Shown piece after piece: positions 1 to 5,392 of a stretch of DNA of 5,392 bases. The stretch lies in NCBI GenBank assembly GCA_945787925.1, contig CALZJY010000163.1, forward strand, positions 1-5,392, given 5' to 3'. The stretch comes from an uncultured Anaerosporobacter sp. GTDB lineage: Bacteria; Bacillota; Clostridia; Lachnospirales; Lachnospiraceae. How positions within the stretch are numbered: the stretch's first letter is position 1; every line of letters starts with the position of its first letter. The position numbers were made by a program, and so were the translations under genes. The notes below the pieces were generated by a model. It ran no database searches and was not told the origin of the DNA. It saw nothing but the letters and a program-made list of their open reading frames with translations.

Positions 1-743
1 AACACAAGACCAGACTGTAGACAACCAGAAACTACAGATAGAGAAGGCTGCCTTAACATCGCTCCATTCGCCAGTCCCATCTTTTGTTCCATGCCGATTG
101 CAGCATTCGCTCCCATTACGGGACTCGATGGCATTGGCGTCACCACAGGCTGTGGCTGCACCTTTTGCATACCTGGCTCCTTTCCCATGTTGCATTGCTT
201 TCTTCCTTCTTTGATAAACGTTAATACTTCTAGAATCGTCGTATGGTCATCCCGAATCATACGAAAGACTTCATAAATCATCGCTACTGCCTGTTGGTCT
301 GAATACTCCACATGGTTTAACACATACTCCGTAAAGTCTGCAAGCTGCTTGTTAATATCTAGTCTTAACTCTGGACAATACAATAACTGATAGCCCTCTG
401 AGGCTTTCGAATACTGCACAAGCTCTTTTGTTACTAAGAAACAATTCTTATCTAAGAAATAATCCTCTGCTCCTAATAAAGTGCGAATCACATCTTCATA
501 TAACTTCTGAATTTCTGCCTTTCTAAACTTCTTTCCTTCAAATCTTACAGCCACTGACTGCATTCCCGTGACATCATACGTGTATGTCGTACTATCATTG
601 ACCTTTCCCCTTACGCAGGCAATCACTCCCGGAATCGCATTCTCCCGAATCATCCGGTAACGAAACTCGTCCATCTGCGCTACCTTCTCTAACTTAATGC
701 AAACCTCTGTCTTCGATACTCCTTTATTTATTTCAACATCCAT
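1..743 (-). CDS. DUF6382 protein, N-terminal part (probable DUF6382-FHA protein; 3' end outside window)
   Basis: The ATG at 741-743 follows AAGGGGAG at a normal distance, and the frame stays open for 247 codons to the window edge with no stop. Residues 1 to about 180 resemble DUF6382: a short beta-rich start, a region around residues 30-60 containing ENAIPG and YTYDVTGMQS, then helices with LLYCPELRLDIN, LADFTEYVLNHVEY and AVAMIYEVFRMIRDD. There is no signal peptide or membrane segment in the visible part, so it is probably cytoplasmic. From about residue 185 it becomes a low-complexity linker rich in Met, Pro, Gln and Gly. In related Clostridia such proteins usually end in a forkhead-associated (FHA) domain that binds phosphothreonine; that part would lie beyond position 1 and is inferred, not seen. 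The gene begins 12 bases after the TadE-like gene, so it is probably the downstream member of the same operon, perhaps linking pilus assembly to Ser/Thr phosphorylation. The family call is from recognition only; its biochemical role is unknown. Confidence 0.8.
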   Translation of the reverse strand, partial: MDVEINKGVSKTEVCIKLEKVAQMDEFRYRMIRENAIPGVIACVRGKVNDSTTYTYDVTGMQSVAVRFEGKKFRKAEIQKLYEDVIRTLLGAEDYFLDKNCFLVTKELVQYSKASEGYQLLYCPELRLDINKQLADFTEYVLNHVEYSDQQAVAMIYEVFRMIRDDHTTILEVLTFIKEGRKQCNMGKEPGMQKVQPQPVVTPMPSSPVMGANAAIGMEQKMGLANGAMLRQPSLSVVSGCLQSGLV

Positions 744-755
744 TGTTCTCTCCCC

Positions 756-1337
756 TTACCTGAGTGCTTGCTCCATCTTTGAAAAAACCTTTGTAACCGC
801 ATCCATCGCCTTCGTGCCAGATACCGCGTCCAAAGAAACACTTACTGCTCTCGCATATTCAGAAGGATCATAAATTCCTCCTTCTACTTCATAACGGCTC
901 TTCTGAAATCCGCTTACATACCGAAGCACCTGCACCCATGAAATCTGGCTCTTCGTAGTTACTACGAGATGTACGCGGTCTCTCTTTTTCTGGACCTCGA
1001 TACTTGCAATCTTGCTTACCATCAATCTCTGTTCTAACGTGTTCTTTATGTACTTCTTCATACAGCCAACCTCAGACTCATAAGCGGAAGTATATTTATC
1101 TAATAATCCCTTTTCCGTCATCTTATCATAAAAGATCACGCCACTCTCATAATTGGTCGGCTGCTTTACCGACTGATTGAGCCGCTCACATGCCTGATTC
1201 ATCGTACAGACAATCAGCGTATCATCATGCAGATACATTCCAAAGAATACAAATGCCGTTATGATAAATACGATGACCGGTACGACAAACACGGCTTCTA
1301 CCGTAATGCTTCCATTTAGCCTCCTTAGACCTGCCAC
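756..1337 (-). CDS. TadE-like pseudopilin, GTG start, 193 aa
   Basis: This is a membrane-anchored minor pilin-like protein. With the GTG start at 1335-1337, residues 5-9 are RRLNG, followed by SITVEAVFVVP and a hydrophobic helix at about residues 16-36. G9 and E14 match the type IV prepilin pattern in which cleavage after Gly leaves Glu at position +5. The remaining ~155 residues would face outward and include Cys44, Cys50, Cys92 and a YDPSEYARAV segment near residues 156-165, similar to the DPxEF(I/A)R stretch common near the C terminus of clostridial TadE-like proteins. The frame is open upstream to an ATG at 1551-1553, but those 72 codons lie antiphase inside the peptidase gene and would bury the prepilin motif, so I reject that start. 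GTG is the only usual start codon close to the motif and has GGGGGTGAT six bases upstream. The gene overlaps the peptidase by 13 bases, suggesting translational coupling. It probably pairs with the other TadE-like protein as a TadE/TadF-like couple. Confidence 0.85.
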   Translation of the reverse strand: MAGLRRLNGSITVEAVFVVPVIVFIITAFVFFGMYLHDDTLIVCTMNQACERLNQSVKQPTNYESGVIFYDKMTEKGLLDKYTSAYESEVGCMKKYIKNTLEQRLMVSKIASIEVQKKRDRVHLVVTTKSQISWVQVLRYVSGFQKSRYEVEGGIYDPSEYARAVSVSLDAVSGTKAMDAVTKVFSKMEQALR

Positions 1338-1762
1338 GACAGAATCACCCCCACATATCCGAGTAGTAAGAATGGCACGAATGGAATCCTTGTCTTTTTC
1401 CCTACTCGCTTCATCATAAGCAGCACGGCACATACTACCGAGGTCACAAACAATGCGTAAAATACGACCAATGCCGTCTGATAGATTCCCATTCCCATCC
1501 CGATCATAAGAATGAGCAGCGCATCTCCGATTCCAAGCGCTTCCTTGCTCCATTTACTGACTGCTACTAAGACGGCTCCTAGTGTCATTCCAATCAGACA
1601 AGCACTGATTCCCATATCCTTTCCCACCATGTTGGCAATAAGGATGGCTGCCATCCCTGCTAAAATCCACGCTAGCGGAACCCTTTTCTCTTTCACATCA
1701 TAATAAGAGCATCCCAGTAACACTGTCACGATGATCGCACTCTTTATCCATACCATATCCAT
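1325..1762 (-). CDS. Prepilin peptidase, A24 (TadV/CpaA-like) aspartic protease, 145 aa
   Basis: This is a polytopic inner-membrane aspartic protease that would cut the leader from Flp-type prepilins and pseudopilins. The two catalytic aspartates are visible: D22 in YYDVKEKRVP, after the first hydrophobic helix, and D80 in the family motif LGIGDALL (GxGD). A late IPFVPFLLLGYV segment is also typical of the family. Several hydrophobic helices fill the rest. At 145 residues it has only the protease core and lacks the N-terminal methyltransferase domain of PilD-type enzymes, which is normal for Tad-locus peptidases. The ATG at 1760-1762 is preceded by GAAGGAGAGG at 1765-1774 and lies 15 bases after the stop of the upstream TadE-like gene. 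A second ATG two codons later is less well spaced. Its position between two proteins with prepilin-like N termini suggests they are substrates, together with a Flp pilin outside the window. Confidence 0.93.
   Translation of the reverse strand: MDMVWIKSAIIVTVLLGCSYYDVKEKRVPLAWILAGMAAILIANMVGKDMGISACLIGMTLGAVLVAVSKWSKEALGIGDALLILMIGMGMGIYQTALVVFYALFVTSVVCAVLLMMKRVGKKTRIPFVPFLLLGYVGVILSWQV
1338..1352 (-). promoter_or_regulatory. Ribosome binding site deciding the GTG start of the 193-aa TadE-like gene
   Basis: The minus strand reads GGGGGTGAT (1344-1352), then six bases, then the GTG at 1335-1337. GGTGAT matches the 3' part of the consensus AAGGAGGTGAT. The site lies inside the end of the peptidase gene. 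A stronger-looking AAGGAGG at 1320-1326 lies downstream of this GTG and encodes two arginines of the pseudopilin; the ATG it would serve (1313-1315) is in another frame and stops after five codons. Confidence 0.5.
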
Positions 1763-1777
1763 ATCCTCTCCTTCTCT

Positions 1778-2632
1778 CTATCCACACTTTGAGCAGGCTC
1801 CTCGTGAACCCACCTCGCTTTTCTTAACCCTCGTCACATCCCGCTCGATCTTATTGCACGAAGCACTCGAATGATATCTCGTTCCATACTCTGTAATATA
1901 GTACGTTCCGCTCCCTGCCTTTTTTCCTGCCATACACGACTCGCATGGATAATACTTTGCTCCGCCTTGATTACGGCTTTTTGCAATCTGTGACCCACTA
2001 ACTTTCGAAAGCCTTACTTTTAAATATGTACAGCTCGCACTCTTATGATATTTCGTTCCGGTCCTTGTGATATAGACATATTCATCCTCTTCCTTCTCTT
2101 TCTTTCCATCGCTAGTCCCATCAACCTGTCCCTCTAACAAGGATTGTCCCACGAAGGCTCTTGAACGCACCCTTTGCACGACTCGAAATGGCTTTACTTC
2201 TACAAATAGAACTGGAATCTTTACCAGATAGCTCGCTACTACTTCGATTTCCTTTCCTTGTTTCATAAAGCTAGAATCTAGAAACAGCACTCCTTCGATT
2301 CCGCCTACGATGCATCCATCATTCGTTTCCTTTCCCATATATTCTAAGAACTTGGTACGAAACAACGTTCCATCTAACAATCCCTTCACTGCCTTTTTCG
2401 CAGCCGTGCTCTCCTTTGCTTGTACCTCGGTTCCACTTGCTTTCTTTAACTGCTCATACACATACCCATATTGGGATGCATCTTTCGATACCCTCGTAAT
2501 GCTTTCTTGGATCTTTTCCTGCAAGGTAAACAGTTGAAAGAAAAACAAGAATGCGGCTACGACGAAGATAAAGATTGGCATCATAAAGGTTGCTTCCACC
2601 GTAATCGATGCCGTTACTTTCCTGCCCCTCAT
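1778..2632 (-). CDS. TadE-like pseudopilin with two C-terminal YHxSASC...CxxC repeats, 284 aa
   Basis: The N terminus is MRGRKVTASITVEATFMMP followed by a hydrophobic helix at about residues 17-37. A8 and E13 fit a prepilin-like cleavage site with Ala replacing the usual Gly. Residues 38-166 form a TadE-like extracytoplasmic region ending in VVQRVRSRAFVG, a pattern I know from clostridial TadE-like proteins. A charged linker (about 167-185) leads to two related repeats: residues 186-233 (H196, C201, C230, C233) and 244-283 (H254, C259, C280, C283). Each begins YIT..GT.YH.SASC and ends CxxC, so each could bind one zinc ion through one His and three Cys; this is inference. The protein ends one residue after the last Cys. 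I chose ATG 2630-2632 because AGGAGG lies seven bases upstream and the motif falls close to the N terminus; the in-frame ATG at 2681-2683 abuts its AAGGAGG with no spacer. It is followed after 15 bases by the prepilin peptidase. Likely role: minor pilin or adaptor of the Tad apparatus. Confidence 0.85.
   Translation of the reverse strand: MRGRKVTASITVEATFMMPIFIFVVAAFLFFFQLFTLQEKIQESITRVSKDASQYGYVYEQLKKASGTEVQAKESTAAKKAVKGLLDGTLFRTKFLEYMGKETNDGCIVGGIEGVLFLDSSFMKQGKEIEVVASYLVKIPVLFVEVKPFRVVQRVRSRAFVGQSLLEGQVDGTSDGKKEKEEDEYVYITRTGTKYHKSASCTYLKVRLSKVSGSQIAKSRNQGGAKYYPCESCMAGKKAGSGTYYITEYGTRYHSSASCNKIERDVTRVKKSEVGSRGACSKCG
1784..1903 (-). other. Second YHxSASC...CxxC putative metal-binding repeat
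   Basis: This encodes residues 244-283 of the same protein. It starts YYITEYGTRYHSSASC and ends GACSKC, with H254, C259, C280 and C283 matching the ligands of the first repeat. The spacer between the second and third ligand is shorter (20 residues, against 28 in the first), so the copies have diverged. A Gly-rich linker of about ten residues separates them. Confidence 0.6.
1934..2077 (-). other. First YHxSASC...CxxC putative metal-binding repeat
   Basis: This encodes residues 186-233 of the 284-aa TadE-like protein. It starts YVYITRTGTKYHKSASC and ends YYPCESC. The likely ligands are H196, C201, C230 and C233. Similar YH...C...PCxxC units occur in other Gram-positive surface and secreted proteins; metal binding here is inferred from residue spacing. 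Confidence 0.6.
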
Positions 2633-2799
2633 CTTGATTCCTCCTTTCCCTACGCAGTCCCTGAGGCGCCATAAGACATCCATCCTCCTTGTTTCATGCT
2701 TTTCTGGGGCAACAGATTGCTTGAAGAGAGAACTTCTTTTTATCGTGGCATATTGTTTTCTCGAGAATGGACATCTTACCCCGCCTCAGGAAACTGAGG
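2633..2799 (-). other. 167-base intergenic leader with two tiny ORFs
   Basis: This is the only sizeable gap in the cluster. I see no convincing sigma-A promoter; the best pair, TTCTCG and GATAAA 17 bases apart, matches the consensus poorly. Two tiny minus-strand ORFs fill it. The first, 2774-2694, has 26 codons starting MSILEKTICH, with only a G-rich stretch upstream as a poor binding site. Its TGA overlaps the ATG of the second, 2697-2650, which has 15 codons (MKQGGWMSYGASGTA). An AAGGAGG at 2684-2690 sits four bases before an internal ATG of the second ORF (2677-2679). A palindrome TTCTCGAGAA lies at 2758-2767. Whether either peptide is made is unknown; the region could equally be an untranslated leader or processing region. 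Confidence 0.35.
2640..2649 (-). promoter_or_regulatory. Ribosome binding site deciding the start of the 284-aa TadE-like gene
   Basis: The minus strand reads GGAAAGGAGG, with AGGAGG at 2640-2645 and seven bases before the ATG at 2630-2632. This is near-ideal spacing and favours this start over the in-frame ATG 17 codons upstream. Confidence 0.8.
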
Positions 2800-2800
2800 C
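2783..2800 (-). promoter_or_regulatory. Stem-loop on the stop codon of the DUF5702 gene
   Basis: On the minus strand GCCTCAG and CTGAGGC form a perfect 7-bp stem around a TTTC loop. The first stem base is the G of the TAG stop codon (2800-2802). No T-run follows (next bases GGGGTAAG), so it is not a standard intrinsic terminator. It could slow exonuclease decay, mark an RNA processing boundary, or partly attenuate transcription into the TadE-like genes. Confidence 0.5.
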
Positions 2801-5392
2801 TAATACGAATATTCGGTACTCACATGGAACGTGACATCCGCCCCATCGTATCCAGCAAATGCCTTTACAAACGGAATATTTAAAAACTTTCCTGGCATGG
2901 ACACGTCCATCGATACCTTTGCTCCGAAGATGCCATGTGCCATGGAAAACTGAGGATCATATCGTAACTGCAGATTTGCTTGAATTAAATCCATCATACG
3001 GTAACTTAGCGTGTCCTGTGGTACCATCAGCAAATAAATCCTTACATAGTCCCCATAACTTACTGACGTGATTCCTTTCTTTCCTTGCCCGTATGCTTTT
3101 GCCTTTTTCTGAATGATCTGCTTATTGATCGTAAACAGCTCTTCGAACTTTACTTGAAATTCATTCGCCCGTTTCATAAACGGAACTTCCCCGCCATCTA
3201 GCAGCACCCGGCATTCGACGAATCCTTCTTCAAATGCCCAAACGATCAAGATTACCTGCTGCATCACTGCAATGAGGGGCGCAAATCCAGTAAATCCTAC
3301 TAGCGCCGTCGCTGTCGCCTTGGCCTTGGCCCGACATTTGGCATCGGTCAATAAGGACAGATAGTTTACTGCCGTGCGCATAAACAACGTTCGTACGATC
3401 ACGCTCTTTACATTGTCTAAATCATTCTTCGCTCCTATTACTAAATACTCCTGCTCATATTGGAGCTTAGTCTCCTTCTCCGTCACGTTCTCTTGTGATT
3501 CCTCTTTCTTTTCCTCTTTGTTCTCTTTCTTAAGAGACACTCCAGATGGTTTCTTTTCTGGCTGCTTTTCTGACTGTTCCGCCGGCTTCTTACCGCTCGA
3601 TATATTCTTAAAATTCGTAACTCCATATTCGTTGACTAAGAGCTTTCTTAAAAACGGATTGGCATTCCCGCTATGTAACGTCATGTTCTTGCACTGTTCT
3701 TCATACTCCTTTAGGTTCTCACTAATTCCAATGCCTTCTTTCACATTTGACTCGCTAATCTTCTGTGCAAATTGCCCATTCTTCTCTTCCTCTTCATCCC
3801 CAGACACGTTCGAAGACGCTCCCGCACTAGTTGCCAAGCTGCTTGTGGATAAGGATGCTTTGGAAAGGCTATTCGGATCGTCTACTATGAGTCCTAACAA
3901 TCCCGTCTTAATCAAATCGCCAAAGGACGACATCGGGCTATCTACCTTTTCCTCAATCTGCAACGTACTATAATCAAATCGCAGTTCCTTAATGGAATAG
4001 CCTTCATACTCCGCTAATAGTCCATCGATTTCCTTTTCGTATGCTTCAAAGTCTTGCTCGCTTATCGTTGCGCCTGCTCTTGTAACACGGCTCGTACTCT
4101 CAAGGATCTTCTTGTTCTTTTCTAACGTCTCTGACATCTTCAGAATATTTCCCACCATGGACTTGTCGTTTCCTTCCTCATCGAAGTTCTCAATATAGTC
4201 TTTCGTACTCGAATACTCCTCTTCTAGTCCATGATAGGTATCCTCTGGTATCCTTCCTCGATACTGTGCGAGGGTGTCTTCAAATCCTCGGACCATTGGA
4301 ATGCTCTGATCCTTTGCCTTTTGCACCTCCTTTACGCATTGGATGGCATTTACCGTATGCTTATGCACCTTGTCTGCCTGAGCGCCTAGCTCCGTGCTGC
4401 TCTTCCTTATCCTCTTAAGCAGCGGTGCAAGCTTTCTTTTGTTTTCCTTTTGCGCATTCTCTTTTTCTTTCCGCTTTTCTTTTAACTCCTTTAACTTCTC
4501 TTCCTCTTTCTTCGTTTCCTCTTCCTGTCTAAGCATTTCCTCTTCCGAAGAGACTGGCTGCAGCAGCCTCTTTGCTTCCCGTTCTTCCTTTGCCTTCTCC
4601 ATCGATGCGATCTGCTCCTCTAGTTCTTTGATTGCCTTTGCATCCTCTTCCATAGAAATCGTGCTCTCCTGGTATTCCTGCATTGCTTCCTTGATTTTCG
4701 TAAGCTCCTTCACAGGATTCCTATACTTGTCCTTTAAGGAATCCCAAATCACATTGTGCCGAATCGTCGACGCCACGGAACCTAAGCTTCCCGTATAAAA
4801 CTGTTTTGCAAAGCTATCCTGTGTCTTCACCGTATAATCATCCTTCACTACCAAGGCATTGTTCTTAAACGTGATTCCTTCCACTTCCTCCATCAAGGAC
4901 ATGACTGCGGCATCTACCTTGCTCACTGCCTCTTGTGCTTCATTTTTCTTCCGGACCACCTCCATGGTTTCTCCAGACTGCTTCGTAAGCTTTAGCTTTT
5001 CTAACAGACCTTCTACGGCATTTCCTGCAACTGCATACTTCATATACTGCGCTACTTGGTCTTGAAAAATCTTTGCATCATAATCCGTCAGTGCCGTCAT
5101 CCCCTCGATCTTGCAGTTCTTCATCGTAAGGCTTAATAAATCCGTGCTGTCTAGCTTCCCCATACTTCCTAAGTCCGTGTTTGGATCAAAGGTACACATA
5201 AGGTATTCAGAAATGGAGTTTGCAAGCTCCTCTCCATCCATATCACTGATGTCATGTCCATTTCCAAGCATGTAGATATGATAGTCCTCGTATAGCTCGG
5301 AACAATATTTCGTAAATTCGGCATCTACTGCAGATGCAAGTGCCCGATAGGAAAAGCTGTCTGCCATTCCTATCCTCGCAACATCCAACAGC
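2800..5392 (-). CDS. DUF5702 (TadG-like) Tad-locus surface protein, 5' end outside window
   Basis: The frame is open to the window edge; the first full codon is CTG at 5389-5391, giving 863 visible residues. A TTG at 5386-5388 is unlikely to be the start, because the opening LLDVARIGMADSF looks like the end of the usual N-terminal membrane helix of DUF5702 proteins, whose remainder should lie upstream. Residues counted from Leu1: 1-70, conserved N-terminal region with YCSELYEDYHIYMLGN; about 247-319, highly Lys/Glu-rich and probably coiled coil; about 505-540, Ser/Ala-rich then acidic linker; about 599-640, second Lys/Glu-rich linker; about 646-863, conserved C-terminal region with EYLVIGAKNDLDNVKSVI, AVNYLSLLTDAKCRAKA, a hydrophobic stretch near 695-719, and YGDYVRIYLLMVP followed by MDLIQAN. 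The family is found with TadE-like genes in clostridial Tad loci. It is probably a membrane-anchored, outward-facing component comparable in position to TadG; its exact function is unknown. It lies 167 bases upstream of the first TadE-like gene. Confidence 0.85.
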   Translation of the reverse strand, partial: LLDVARIGMADSFSYRALASAVDAEFTKYCSELYEDYHIYMLGNGHDISDMDGEELANSISEYLMCTFDPNTDLGSMGKLDSTDLLSLTMKNCKIEGMTALTDYDAKIFQDQVAQYMKYAVAGNAVEGLLEKLKLTKQSGETMEVVRKKNEAQEAVSKVDAAVMSLMEEVEGITFKNNALVVKDDYTVKTQDSFAKQFYTGSLGSVASTIRHNVIWDSLKDKYRNPVKELTKIKEAMQEYQESTISMEEDAKAIKELEEQIASMEKAKEEREAKRLLQPVSSEEEMLRQEEETKKEEEKLKELKEKRKEKENAQKENKRKLAPLLKRIRKSSTELGAQADKVHKHTVNAIQCVKEVQKAKDQSIPMVRGFEDTLAQYRGRIPEDTYHGLEEEYSSTKDYIENFDEEGNDKSMVGNILKMSETLEKNKKILESTSRVTRAGATISEQDFEAYEKEIDGLLAEYEGYSIKELRFDYSTLQIEEKVDSPMSSFGDLIKTGLLGLIVDDPNSLSKASLSTSSLATSAGASSNVSGDEEEEKNGQFAQKISESNVKEGIGISENLKEYEEQCKNMTLHSGNANPFLRKLLVNEYGVTNFKNISSGKKPAEQSEKQPEKKPSGVSLKKENKEEKKEESQENVTEKETKLQYEQEYLVIGAKNDLDNVKSVIVRTLFMRTAVNYLSLLTDAKCRAKAKATATALVGFTGFAPLIAVMQQVILIVWAFEEGFVECRVLLDGGEVPFMKRANEFQVKFEELFTINKQIIQKKAKAYGQGKKGITSVSYGDYVRIYLLMVPQDTLSYRMMDLIQANLQLRYDPQFSMAHGIFGAKVSMDVSMPGKFLNIPFVKAFAGYDGADVTFHVSTEYSY
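4435..4653 (-). other. Predicted charged coiled coil in the DUF5702 protein
   Basis: This encodes about 73 residues dominated by Glu and Lys with spaced Leu, Ile and Met (IKELEEQIASMEK, then EEEKLKELKEKRKEKE). The composition favours a long helix or coiled coil that could act as a stalk or oligomerisation segment outside the membrane. It also explains the Ser/Phe-rich open frame on the opposite strand. Confidence 0.6.

Noticed and set aside
1338..1553. N-terminal extension of the TadE-like gene to the ATG at 1551-1553
   Set aside because: It lies antiphase within the peptidase gene, shows no family resemblance and would put 72 residues before the prepilin motif.
2633..2683. Start of the 284-aa TadE-like gene at the ATG 2681-2683 (301-aa form)
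   Set aside because: AAGGAGG directly abuts this ATG with no spacer, while the ATG at 2630-2632 has AGGAGG at seven bases and places SITVE near the N terminus.
2783..2800. Intrinsic terminator after the DUF5702 gene
   Set aside because: The stem is followed by GGGGTAAG on the minus strand and by TAATACG on the plus strand; neither has a T-run.
3374..3973. Plus-strand 199-codon open frame
   Set aside because: It is the antisense of the Lys/Glu- and Ser-rich parts of the DUF5702 gene, which gives a Ser/Phe-rich product with no recognisable domain. The plus-strand frames at 4394-4798 and 4859-5065 are rejected for the same reason.
5386..5388. TTG as true start of the DUF5702 gene
   Set aside because: The frame is open to the window edge and the expected N-terminal membrane helix is missing, so the gene is cut by the window.
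1..5392. CRISPR array, insertion sequence, tRNA or rRNA gene
   Set aside because: I found no regularly spaced repeats, transposase-like frame, terminal inverted repeats or RNA-gene signatures; coding sequence accounts for nearly all of the window.

Overview
The window reads as one minus-strand gene cluster from a low-to-moderate GC Gram-positive anaerobe. Lachnospiraceae or a related Clostridia family is the best guess. This rests on the mixed A/T-rich codon use, the strong AGGAGG-type ribosome binding sites, and the family set (DUF5702, TadE-like, small A24 prepilin peptidase, DUF6382), which I know together from Tad (tight adherence) pilus loci in that group. Organism and family calls come from recognition, not from a search.

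Layout in the direction of transcription, high to low coordinates: (1) 5392-2800, a large DUF5702 (TadG-like) surface protein whose 5' end lies outside the window; (2) 2799-2633, a 167-base gap with a hairpin on the stop codon, a competing long-range pairing and two tiny ORFs; (3) 2632-1778, a TadE-like pseudopilin with two C-terminal His/Cys repeats that look metal-binding; (4) 1762-1325, a small prepilin peptidase; (5) 1337-756, a second TadE-like pseudopilin, GTG-started and overlapping the peptidase; (6) 743-1, a DUF6382 protein that runs off the low end, where such proteins usually carry an FHA domain.

The genes fit one job: building and controlling a Tad-type pilus or related secretion apparatus. 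The peptidase would mature the prepilin-like proteins, two of which flank it and share an (A/G)-S-I-T-V-E processing motif. The two TadE-like proteins and the DUF5702 protein would sit at the membrane as minor pilins or anchors facing outward. The DUF6382 protein would act on the cytoplasmic side. The pilus ATPase, inner-membrane platform proteins and major Flp pilin are not in this window and would be expected upstream, beyond position 5392. Genes (3) to (6) are separated by 15, -13 and 12 bases, so they very probably form one transcript. Nothing convincing is encoded on the plus strand.
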